Positions 1 through 5,402 of a stretch of 5,403 nt of DNA are shown piece after piece. Location: the NCBI GenBank assembly GCA_029859185.1, contig JAOUDR010000238.1, positions 1-5,403 on the forward strand, read 5' to 3'. The notes beneath the pieces are model-generated. The model made no database searches. It had not been told where the DNA came from and saw only the letters and a program-made list of their open reading frames with translations. The translations under genes and the position numbers were made by a program. The number at the start of each line of letters is the position of its first letter. The stretch's first letter is position 1. Origin of the DNA: Gemmatimonadota bacterium. Lineage in GTDB: Bacteria; Gemmatimonadota; Gemmatimonadetes; Gemmatimonadales; GWC2-71-9.

Positions 1-336
1 GGCCACCGGAGGGTCGATATGCCGGTCTCGAAGCTGAAGGTCGAGATTGCCCGCCTGCTGCGGGACAATCACTATGTCCAGGACTACAAGGTGCTGGACG
101 ACGGCCGCTTTGGTGTGTTGCGGCTGTACCTGCGGTACCACGGCGAGACGCCGGTGATCCGCGAGATGCGGCGGGTGTCGACACCGGGCCTCCGTCGCTA
201 CGTGAAGGTGCGGGAGATCCCTCGGGTGCGGAACGGACTCGGCATGGCGATTCTCTCGACCCCGCGCGGCCTCATGACCGATCGCGATGCGCGGACCGCC
301 CACATGGGCGGCGAGTTGCTCGCGATGGTCTGGTAG
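1..336 (+). CDS. rpsH: 30S ribosomal protein uS8 (S8), 5'-truncated by window edge
   Basis: Ribosomal protein uS8 binds the central domain of 16S rRNA during 30S assembly; in E. coli it also represses its own operon by binding spc mRNA. The frame is open from base 1, so the gene enters from outside. The 111 visible residues begin GHRRVDMPVSKLK, which aligns with the region about 20 residues into E. coli S8 (VTMPSSKLK). The ATG at 19 is therefore an internal Met, not the start. The C-terminal rRNA-binding signature is intact (GLGMAILSTPRGLMTDRDAR, then GGELLAMVW at the end). About 20 N-terminal codons are missing. The stop TAG (334-336) overlaps the Shine-Dalgarno sequence of rplF. Any S8 autoregulatory mRNA site would lie upstream and cannot be seen. 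The identification is secure. Confidence 0.97.
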   Translation, partial: GHRRVDMPVSKLKVEIARLLRDNHYVQDYKVLDDGRFGVLRLYLRYHGETPVIREMRRVSTPGLRRYVKVREIPRVRNGLGMAILSTPRGLMTDRDARTAHMGGELLAMVW

Positions 337-340
337 GAGG
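335..340 (+). promoter_or_regulatory. Ribosome binding site of rplF overlapping the rpsH stop
   Basis: A perfect AGGAGG lies 4 nt before the rplF ATG at 345 and shares bases with the rpsH stop TAG (334-336). Ribosomes ending uS8 synthesis would therefore terminate on top of this site, which favours coupled initiation on rplF. It also settles the rplF start. Confidence 0.85.
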
Positions 341-344
341 AACG

Positions 345-884
345 ATGTCGCGTATCGGCAGGAAGCCCGTGCCGGTTCCGTCGGGGGTGACCGTGACGCT
401 CGACGGCCAGGCGGTGACGGTTGCCGGCCCCAAGGGGACGCTGAGCCGCGTGTGCCACGCGGACATGCGGGTCACCCTCGAGGAGGGTACGATCGTCGTG
501 ACCCGTCCGTCGGACGAGCGGATGCACCGCGCGCTGCACGGCCTCACGCGGTCCCTCCTCGCCAACATGGTCGAGGGGGTGACCCAGGGCTACCGCAAGC
601 AGCTCGAGCTGCACGGCGTCGGGTACAAGGCGGAGGCCCAGGCCAAGGGCGTCAAGCTGGTGGTCGGGCTGTCGCACTCCGTCGAGTTCCCGGCCCCGCA
701 GGGCGTGACGATCTCGGTGGAAAACAACACGCAGGTGAAGATCGAAGGCATCGACAAGGAACTGGTCGGTCAGGTCGCCGCGGAGATCCGCAGGGTCCGG
801 CCGCCCGAGCCGTACAAGGGCAAGGGCATCCGGTACGTGGGTGAGCAGGTGCGGCGCAAGGCCGGCAAGGCGGGAGCCAAGTAA
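345..884 (+). CDS. rplF: 50S ribosomal protein uL6 (L6)
   Basis: uL6 is a primary 23S rRNA-binding protein near the factor-binding site and sarcin-ricin loop of the large subunit. The 179-residue product matches the usual length (about 177). It has the typical opening MSRIGRKPVPVPSGV, two tandem uL6 domains (roughly residues 10-80 and 90-165), the linker GYRKQLELHGVGYKA, and the family signature PEPYKGKGIRY at residues 154-164, followed by a basic tail. The ATG is chosen because AGGAGG lies 4 nt upstream and the N-terminus is canonical. The stop TAA (882-884) shares its last A with the ATG of rplR (TAATG), so the two are probably translationally coupled. Nothing is abnormal. Confidence 0.98.
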   Translation: MSRIGRKPVPVPSGVTVTLDGQAVTVAGPKGTLSRVCHADMRVTLEEGTIVVTRPSDERMHRALHGLTRSLLANMVEGVTQGYRKQLELHGVGYKAEAQAKGVKLVVGLSHSVEFPAPQGVTISVENNTQVKIEGIDKELVGQVAAEIRRVRPPEPYKGKGIRYVGEQVRRKAGKAGAK

Positions 885-1255
885 TGCGGCCGATCCACAA
901 GCCGAAGACGCGTTCGGAGCACCGCTACCGGCGGCACCTCCGCCTCCGGAAGCGAGTCGCCGGGACGGCGGAGCGCCCACGTCTCGTGGTGTTCCGCTCA
1001 CTGAAGCACATCTACGCCCACCTCGTGGACGATGACCGCGGGGTCGTGCTGCTTGGTGTCGCAGATCGTTCGAAAGGCGTCGAAGTGGAGGGGACCGGCA
1101 AGGTGGCGCGCGGCCACGCCGTCGGGAAGCTCCTCGCCGAGCGGGCCAAGGCCCAGGGAATCACGCGCGCGGTGTTCGACCGCGGCGGCTACGTGTATCA
1201 CGGACGCGTGCGCGCAGTGGCCGAGGGCGCGCGCTCCGGTGGATTGGAGTTCTAG
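884..1255 (+). CDS. rplR: 50S ribosomal protein uL18 (L18)
   Basis: uL18 binds 5S rRNA and, with uL5, helps anchor it in the central protuberance. The 123-residue product is close to the family length of about 117-120. The N-terminus (residues 1-27) is strongly basic, as expected for the 5S rRNA-contacting tail. It is followed by the conserved core RPRLVVFRSLKHIYAHLVDD and the C-terminal block at residues 98-123, containing FDRGGYVYHGRV and ending GLEF. The ATG at 884 overlaps the rplF stop by one base. GGGAG at 872-876 inside rplF sits 7 nt before it and serves as the ribosome binding site. The identification is secure and no anomaly is seen. Confidence 0.97.
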   Translation: MRPIHKPKTRSEHRYRRHLRLRKRVAGTAERPRLVVFRSLKHIYAHLVDDDRGVVLLGVADRSKGVEVEGTGKVARGHAVGKLLAERAKAQGITRAVFDRGGYVYHGRVRAVAEGARSGGLEF

Positions 1256-1258
1256 GAC

Positions 1259-1822
1259 ATGGCGGCTGACAAGGAGCGCGGTGGGCGGCGCGATCGGAAC
1301 CGCGAGCGGGAGCGGGAATCCGACCTGCTCGAGAACGTCGTGGCGATCAATCGTGTCGCGAAGGTCGTAAAGGGCGGGCGGCGGTTTTCGTTCACGGCGC
1401 TCGTCGCGGTCGGGGACGGTGCCGGCTCGGTTGGCGTCGGGACGGGGAAGGCGAACGAGGTGTCCGAGGCGGTCCGGAAGGCGGTCGAGACGGCCCGCAA
1501 GGGGATGGTGAAGGTGCCGCGCGTCGGGACGACCATCCCGCACGGCATCATCGGGCGGCACGGGGCCGGGCAGGTCATGCTCAAGCCCGCGTCGTCGGGA
1601 ACCGGCGTGATCGCGGGTGGTCCGGTGCGGGCGGTGCTGGCCTGCGCCGGCATCACGGACATCCTGACCAAATCCCTCGGCTCGTCGAACCCATACAACA
1701 TGGTCTGGGCCACGGTCGACGGGCTGACGCACCTGGTGACGGCCGAGCAGGTAGCACGGGAGCGCGACGTGCCGGTCGAGAGCATTCACTTCCGTGGGCG
1801 GCAGGAGGTGGTCCGTGGCTGA
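1259..1822 (+). CDS. rpsE: 30S ribosomal protein uS5 (S5)
   Basis: uS5 lies near the mRNA entry and decoding region and affects translational accuracy. The 187-residue product is longer than E. coli S5 (about 166). The first 25 residues are charged (RRDRNRERERE), about 12 more than E. coli has before the conserved INRV. The dsRBD-like S5 N-domain follows (about residues 24-90), with the loop VAKVVKGGRRFSF and VGVGTGKANEVSEAVRKA. The C-terminal domain carries IPHGIIGRHGAGQVMLKPA and the block ending at SLGSSNPYNM. The VKGG loop, where spectinomycin-resistance changes map in E. coli, looks unaltered. GGAG at 1246-1249 lies 9 nt before the ATG. The gap after rplR is 3 nt, and the end overlaps rpmD by 8 nt. 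Confidence 0.98.
   Translation: MAADKERGGRRDRNRERERESDLLENVVAINRVAKVVKGGRRFSFTALVAVGDGAGSVGVGTGKANEVSEAVRKAVETARKGMVKVPRVGTTIPHGIIGRHGAGQVMLKPASSGTGVIAGGPVRAVLACAGITDILTKSLGSSNPYNMVWATVDGLTHLVTAEQVARERDVPVESIHFRGRQEVVRG
1803..1808 (+). promoter_or_regulatory. Ribosome binding site that sets the GTG start of rpmD
   Basis: AGGAGG lies inside the last codons of rpsE, 6 nt before a GTG at 1815. It distinguishes this start from another in-frame GTG at 1794, which has no such site and would overlap rpsE by 29 nt. Confidence 0.8.
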
Positions 1823-2075
1823 GACGGCGAAGGCCGCGAAGCCCAAGGCGCCCAAGCGGGCGCCGGCCAAGAAGAAGACGGAGCCGCAAGGGCTGACGAA
1901 ACTGCGGGTGAAGCAGACGAAGTCGGGGATCGGGCATGCGGACACGTATCGCCGCACGCTGCGGGCCCTCGGACTGCGCCACCACCAGCAGGAGATCGTC
2001 GTGAATGACACGCCCTCGGTGCGAGGAATGCTGCACAAGGTGCGGCACCTCGTCCGAGTGACTGAGGAGGCGTGA
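1815..2075 (+). CDS. rpmD: 50S ribosomal protein uL30 (L30) with Lys/Ala/Pro-rich N-terminal extension
   Basis: uL30 is a small 23S rRNA-binding protein found in many but not all bacteria. The 86-residue product is longer than the usual 58-62. The normal fold begins near residue 27 (LTKLRVKQTKSGIG) and includes LRALGLRHHQQ and NDTPSVRGMLHKVRHLV, matching the family pattern DTPxxRGM. The preceding 26 residues are low-complexity and basic (AKAAKPKAPKRAPAKKK), absent from E. coli L30 and probably disordered or rRNA-contacting. The GTG at 1815 is preferred because AGGAGG lies 6 nt upstream. I see no ATG or GTG between it and the core that would give a normal-length protein, so the extension appears genuinely translated. 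It overlaps rpsE by 8 nt and shares one base with rplO (TGATG). Confidence 0.95.
   Translation: MAETAKAAKPKAPKRAPAKKKTEPQGLTKLRVKQTKSGIGHADTYRRTLRALGLRHHQQEIVVNDTPSVRGMLHKVRHLVRVTEEA
2065..2070 (+). promoter_or_regulatory. Ribosome binding site of rplO, favouring the second of two start codons
   Basis: AGGAGG is 4 nt before the ATG at 2075 but only 1 nt before the adjacent in-frame GTG at 2072. A 1-nt spacing is too short for efficient initiation, so the ATG is taken as the start. It overlaps the rpmD stop as TGATG. Confidence 0.75.
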
Positions 2076-2530
2076 TGGCGGAGAAGGAAAAGACGCTGGG
2101 CTTGCACAACCTCGCCGCCCCGCGTGGCGCGACCAAGACCGCGAAGCGGAAGGGCCGGGGGCCGGGCTCAGGCCTGGGGAAGACGGCGGGACGCGGCCAC
2201 AAGGGACAGCGTGCGCGCAAGAGCGGCAACGTGCGCCCGGGGTTCGAGGGCGGCCAGATGCCGATCATCCGGCGCCTGCCCAAGCGCGGCTTCACGAATC
2301 CATTCCGGGTGGAGTCCCAGCCCGTCAACCTCCGCGATCTGACGAAGCTCCCGGGCACGGACGTCACCCCGGCGGCGCTCGCCGCCGCGGGCCTGGTCAG
2401 TGGGGGGCATCGGCCGGTGAAGGTGCTGGGCACGGGAGAGGCCACGCGCGCGTACGCCGTGTCCGGATGCCTGATCTCGGCCACCGCGAAGGAGAAGATC
2501 GAGCAGGCGGGCGGCAAGGTCGAGGCGTGA
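2075..2530 (+). CDS. rplO: 50S ribosomal protein uL15 (L15)
   Basis: uL15 joins late in 50S assembly and threads a long glycine-rich basic arm through 23S rRNA. The 151-residue product is near the usual 144-150. It shows LHNLAAPRGATK (residues 10-21), the universal Gly/Lys-rich arm GRGPGSGLGKTAGRGHKGQ (27-45), FEGGQMPIIRRLPKRGF (57-73), and a C-terminal globular domain containing VKVLGTGE and ending in AGGKVEA. The start is the ATG that overlaps the rpmD stop; one codon upstream is an in-frame GTG that would add a single Met but is too close to the ribosome binding site. The short leader MAEKEKT before LGLHNL is unremarkable. The gap to secY is 4 nt. Confidence 0.97.
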   Translation: MAEKEKTLGLHNLAAPRGATKTAKRKGRGPGSGLGKTAGRGHKGQRARKSGNVRPGFEGGQMPIIRRLPKRGFTNPFRVESQPVNLRDLTKLPGTDVTPAALAAAGLVSGGHRPVKVLGTGEATRAYAVSGCLISATAKEKIEQAGGKVEA

Positions 2531-2534
2531 GCCG

Positions 2535-3848
2535 ATGACCGCACCCAATATCCCGAACTTCTTCCGCGATCCGGAGCTGAAGTCCAAGATCCTCTTCACG
2601 CTCCTCTGCCTTGCCATCTACCGGGTCGGCGCGCACATCGCCACGCCCGGGGTGAATGTCGGGGTGCTCGCGGACTTCATGCAGAACCAGGCCGGGCAGA
2701 CGCTGTTCGGCGTCTACGACCTGTTTGTCGGTGGCGGGCTCTCGCGGGCCACGGTGCTGGCCCTGGGCATCATGCCCTACATCTCCGCGTCGATCATCTT
2801 CCAGCTCGCCGGCGCCGTCTTCCCGACGGTGGACAAGCTCCAGAAGGAAGAGGACGGGCGGAAGAAGATCACCCAGTGGACCCGCTACCTGACCGTGGCG
2901 CTCGGCCTCGGGCAGGCCTACGGGTTCGCCATCTTCATCGAGTCGCTGAACGCCATCGCGATGGGGTCCGTCTGGGGCTTCCGGATGCTGACCGTGCTCA
3001 CGCTCACGACCGGCGCCGTCTTCATCATGTGGCTCGGCGAGCAGATCACCGAGCGCGGCATCGGCAACGGCATGAGCCTCCTGATCTTCTTCTCGATCAT
3101 GGAGGGCATGGTCCCCGGCTTCTTCCAGACGATCGGATTCCTCCAGACCGGCATCATCACGCCGGTCCGCCTCGTCGTGCTGATCGCCGTGATGGTGTTG
3201 GTGATCGCCGGCGTGATCTCCATGACCGTGGCCGCCCGGCGCATTCCGATCCAGATTCCGCGCAAGGTGATGGGGCGGGGACGGATCCGGGAAGGCCAGA
3301 AGACGTTCATCCCAATCCGGATCAACTCCGCCGGGGTGATGCCGATCATCTTCGCCCAGTCGCTGATCATCGTGCCGGGTACGCTGGCCGCCTTCACGAC
3401 CGTGCCGTGGCTCCGTGGGTTCGCTGACGTGTTTGCCCCGGGCACGGCCGCCTATTACTCGACGTACGGCGTGCTGATCATCTTCTTCACGTACTTCTAC
3501 ACGTCCATCATCTTCAATCCGGTGGATCTGGCCGAGAACCTGAAGAAGCAGGGGGGGTTCATCCCCGGCGTAAAGCCCGGAGCCGCGACGGCCGACTACA
3601 TTGACGAAGTGCTCAGTCGCGTCACGCTGCCGGGCGCGCTGTTTCTCACGCTGATCGCCCTGCTGCCGTTCTGGGTGTTCGACGCGTTCAACGTCCCGTT
3701 CTCCTTCGGCGGTACGGGGCTGCTCATCGTGGTTGGTGTGGGTCTCGATACGTGGATCCAGATGCAACAGCACCTGCATTTGCGCCACTACGACGATTTC
3801 ATGAAACAGGGCCGCGTCAAGTTCCGCGGGCGCCGGCGCTATATGTAA
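2535..3848 (+). CDS. secY: Protein translocase channel subunit SecY
   Basis: SecY forms the pore of the SecYEG translocon in the cytoplasmic membrane, moving secreted proteins out and releasing membrane proteins sideways. The 437-residue product matches the family and shows about ten hydrophobic segments. TM1 is near residues 19-37. The first family signature, LGIMPYISASIIFQL, is at 77-91 (TM2b). The second, WLGEQITERGIGNGMSLLI, is at 166-184 (TM4-TM5). RINSAGVMPIIFAQS at 262-276 marks TM7. The C5 loop contains NLKKQGGFIPGVKPG (ending at 349), with Lys347 where E. coli has Arg in GIRPG. The C-terminus is the usual basic tail. GAGG at 2522-2525 precedes the ATG by 9 nt. Placement after rplO is the standard spc arrangement. 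All key elements are intact. Confidence 0.98.
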   Translation: MTAPNIPNFFRDPELKSKILFTLLCLAIYRVGAHIATPGVNVGVLADFMQNQAGQTLFGVYDLFVGGGLSRATVLALGIMPYISASIIFQLAGAVFPTVDKLQKEEDGRKKITQWTRYLTVALGLGQAYGFAIFIESLNAIAMGSVWGFRMLTVLTLTTGAVFIMWLGEQITERGIGNGMSLLIFFSIMEGMVPGFFQTIGFLQTGIITPVRLVVLIAVMVLVIAGVISMTVAARRIPIQIPRKVMGRGRIREGQKTFIPIRINSAGVMPIIFAQSLIIVPGTLAAFTTVPWLRGFADVFAPGTAAYYSTYGVLIIFFTYFYTSIIFNPVDLAENLKKQGGFIPGVKPGAATADYIDEVLSRVTLPGALFLTLIALLPFWVFDAFNVPFSFGGTGLLIVVGVGLDTWIQMQQHLHLRHYDDFMKQGRVKFRGRRRYM

Positions 3849-3855
3849 CACGGGC

Positions 3856-3862
3856 GGGGAGG
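3856..3862 (+). promoter_or_regulatory. Ribosome binding site of adk (GTG start)
   Basis: GGGGAGG occupies most of the 21-nt gap after secY and ends 7 nt before the GTG at 3870. Together with the protein beginning directly with the P-loop strand, it supports the GTG start. Confidence 0.8.
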
Positions 3863-3869
3863 TGGAATC

Positions 3870-4433
3870 GTGGATCTGATCATTCTCGGCGCGCCGGGTT
3901 CGGGAAAAGGGACACAGGGTGCCCTGCTCTCAACCCGGCTTGGCATTCCGAAGATTTCGACGGGAGATCTTCTGCGAGCAGCCGCTCGCGATGGGACGCC
4001 CCTGGGCGTCAAAGCCAAGCAGTTCATGGACAAGGGCCTCCTGGTGCCGGACGAGATCATCCTCGGCCTCATCGGCGAGGTGCTCAACTCGCCGGAGGCC
4101 GCCCAAGGCGTCATCATGGATGGCTTCCCACGCACCCTGCCCCAGGCCGCCGCGGTGGACGAGCTGCTGACGCCGCTGGAGCGCCGGGTCGATCGGGTGC
4201 TCCTGATCGACGTGGCGGAGGAGGCCCTGATCGACCGCATGGTGAAGCGCGCGGAGATCGAGGGCCGGGCCGACGACACCCCGGCCACGATCCGGCGGCG
4301 CCAGGAAGTCTACCGCGAACAGACCGCGCCGCTGATCGCGTTCTACGAAGGGCGCGGTATCGTCACGCGCGTGGACGGGTTGGGCACGATCGAGGAGATA
4401 GCCAAGCGGATGCAGGCCGCAGCTGCGCCATGA
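3870..4433 (+). CDS. adk: Adenylate kinase, short-LID form
   Basis: Adenylate kinase catalyses the reversible reaction ATP + AMP = 2 ADP in the cytoplasm and maintains the adenine nucleotide balance. The 187-residue product has the P-loop GAPGSGKGT at 7-15, the AMP-binding segment ISTGDLLR (29-36) and DGFPRTLPQA (84-93). The region containing KRAEIEGRADDTPATIRRR is the compact LID of the short family, with no Cys-containing zinc-type LID; E. coli Adk, with a longer LID, has 214 residues. All Walker and AMP-contact residues I can recognise are present. Translation starts at a GTG with a strong ribosome binding site; the protein starts MDLIILGAPG, leaving no room for a different start. It follows secY by 21 nt and overlaps map by 4 nt (ATGA). 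secY-adk-map is a common bacterial order. Confidence 0.98.
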   Translation: MDLIILGAPGSGKGTQGALLSTRLGIPKISTGDLLRAAARDGTPLGVKAKQFMDKGLLVPDEIILGLIGEVLNSPEAAQGVIMDGFPRTLPQAAAVDELLTPLERRVDRVLLIDVAEEALIDRMVKRAEIEGRADDTPATIRRRQEVYREQTAPLIAFYEGRGIVTRVDGLGTIEEIAKRMQAAAAP

Positions 4434-5200
4434 TCACGATCAAGTCGCCCCGGGAGGTGGAGATCATGGCGGCGGCTGGCGGCATCGTGGCCGAGACGTT
4501 GCATCTCGTGGCGCGCCACACGCGTCCCGGGATCTCCACGGAAGAGCTGGATACCATCGCCGAGGACTTCATTCGGAGTCATCCCGGGGCTCTCCCGTCC
4601 TTCAAGGGCCTGTACGACTTTCCCAAATCGCTCTGTACATCCATCAATCAGGAAGTCGTGCACGGCATCCCGTCGCCCAAGCGCGTGCTGAAGGAGGGCG
4701 ACATCCTCAGCGTCGACTGCGGAGTTTCCCTGGAGGGGTTGCACGCGGATTCGGCCGTCACGGTGCCCGTGGGCGAAGTGGCCGACGACGTGAGGCGCCT
4801 GTTGGAGGTGACGCAGGCAGCGCTGGAGGCAGGCATCGCGCAGGCGCATGTCGGGAACCACGTGGGGGACATTGGGCATGCCGTACAGCGAGTGGCAGAG
4901 GCTGCGGGCTGCAGCGTGGTCCGGGAACTGGTGGGTCACGGCATCGGCACGAGCTTTCACGAGGAGCCGCAGGTGCCGAACTACGGCAAGCCGAAGCGGG
5001 GTCCGCGGCTCACGCGCGGCATGACGATTGCCATCGAGCCGATGATCAACCTCGGTCGGCCGGAGATCCGCACACTTGAGGACAAGTGGACCGTGGTCAC
5101 GCGGGACGGCGAGTGGTCGGCCCATTTCGAACACACGGTCATGGTGGACGAAGGGGGGGCGAGAATCCTCACGCTGCTGCCGGCGGGAGTACGGGAGTAG
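4430..5200 (+). CDS. map: Methionine aminopeptidase, type I
   Basis: This metalloenzyme removes the initiator Met from nascent proteins whose second residue is small. The 256-residue product matches type Ia bacterial enzymes, lacking both an N-terminal extension and the type II insert. The pita-bread fold ligands are all present: Asp96 (SVDCG), Asp107 (HADSA), His170 (GHGIG), Glu203 (IEPM) and Glu234 (FEHTV), with substrate-side His78 (VVHGIP) and His177 (FHEEPQ). Each is one position earlier than in E. coli Map. The ATG overlaps the adk stop as ATGA. I see no strong ribosome binding site just upstream, so initiation probably depends on coupling to adk. The frame stays open far upstream, but that part is noise over adk and secY. 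No truncation or missing residue is seen. Confidence 0.98.
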   Translation: MITIKSPREVEIMAAAGGIVAETLHLVARHTRPGISTEELDTIAEDFIRSHPGALPSFKGLYDFPKSLCTSINQEVVHGIPSPKRVLKEGDILSVDCGVSLEGLHADSAVTVPVGEVADDVRRLLEVTQAALEAGIAQAHVGNHVGDIGHAVQRVAEAAGCSVVRELVGHGIGTSFHEEPQVPNYGKPKRGPRLTRGMTIAIEPMINLGRPEIRTLEDKWTVVTRDGEWSAHFEHTVMVDEGGARILTLLPAGVRE

Positions 5201-5236
5201 GACGCCAGCGAGGGTGGTGAGGATAGCAGGGCGGGG

Positions 5237-5264
5237 AGGGCAGGACCCGAGCGGTACCTGCCCT
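5237..5264 (+). terminator. GC-rich hairpin after map, possible operon terminator or processing site
   Basis: The arms AGGGCAGG (5237-5244) and CCTGCCCT (5257-5264) are perfectly complementary. Inside them ACC (5245-5247) can pair with GGT (5253-5255), leaving a 5-nt loop and one bulged A (5256). This gives an 11-bp stem starting 36 nt after the map stop. It is not followed by a U-tract (TGACGTTCCC follows), so it is not a canonical intrinsic terminator. It could be a U-poor terminator of the kind proposed for GC-rich genomes, or a 3'-end stabilising hairpin. Confidence 0.5.
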
Positions 5265-5350
5265 TGACGTTCCCGGCCATCGGCGAGCCCGAGGGGCTGA
5301 GGGATCCGGTGGTCGCCACGAGCGCCGACCCGCCGCACCAACCATCACCC

Positions 5351-5360
5351 ACCGATCGGT
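5351..5360 (+). promoter_or_regulatory. Perfect 10-bp palindrome upstream of the terminal promoter, possible operator
   Basis: ACCGATCGGT is its own reverse complement and ends 13 nt before the -35 box at 5374. The position would suit an activator or repressor half-site pair. However, a 10-bp palindrome somewhere in 200 nt is not rare by chance, and the symmetry does not extend to the flanking bases (C and A). Confidence 0.2.
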
Positions 5361-5373
5361 ACGTTTCTCGCCG

Positions 5374-5402
5374 TTTACAGTGTGGGGACGTGCGGCTATA
5401 CT
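5374..5402 (+). promoter_or_regulatory. Sigma70-type promoter for a gene beyond the window
   Basis: TTTACA (5374-5379) matches five of six bases of the TTGACA -35 box. TATACT (5397-5402) matches five of six bases of the TATAAT -10 box. The spacer is exactly 17 nt, the optimum. The match stands out in very G+C-rich DNA and lies about 170 nt after the map stop, so it should start a new transcript just past base 5403. The gene it drives is not visible. infA, rpmJ and rpsM are frequent neighbours of map, but that is a guess from common gene order. Confidence 0.7.

Noticed and set aside
19..21. ATG at 19 as the start of rpsH
   Set aside because: The frame is open to base 1, the residues before it continue the uS8 alignment, and starting here would remove the conserved first helix.
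998..2107. A 369-codon minus-strand open frame opposite rplR, rpsE and rpmD
   Set aside because: It is an antisense shadow of three clear ribosomal protein genes, with no family resemblance.
3551..3557. Run of seven G in secY (and another at 5153-5159 in map) as possible frameshift sites
   Set aside because: The reading frames continue correctly through both runs with conserved residues on either side, so there is no sign of a frameshift or programmed slippage.
2397..3851. A 484-codon open frame on the minus strand, antisense to secY and the end of rplO
   Set aside because: Its product is rich in His, Asp, Glu and Arg in a pattern expected from reading G+C-rich codons backwards. It has no recognisable domain, and the opposite strand encodes an unmistakable SecY.
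3752..4429. Long in-frame open stretch upstream of map, giving an apparent 482-residue fusion with an N-terminal domain
   Set aside because: The upstream part overlaps secY and adk out of frame and is low-complexity. Homology to Map starts exactly at the ATG at 4430.
5264..5269. TTGACG as a -35 promoter box after the hairpin
   Set aside because: No sequence resembling a -10 box occurs 16-18 nt downstream, where the DNA is GCCCGAG-like, and the box overlaps the hairpin foot.
5286..5298. Small stem-loop AGCCC-GAG-GGGCT as a second terminator
   Set aside because: It has only 5 bp and a 3-nt loop with no T-run after it; such stems are common by chance in DNA this G+C-rich.
4343..5341. A 332-codon minus-strand open frame opposite map and part of the downstream gap
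   Set aside because: Composition is that of an antisense shadow, and the + strand encodes a complete Map with every metal ligand.
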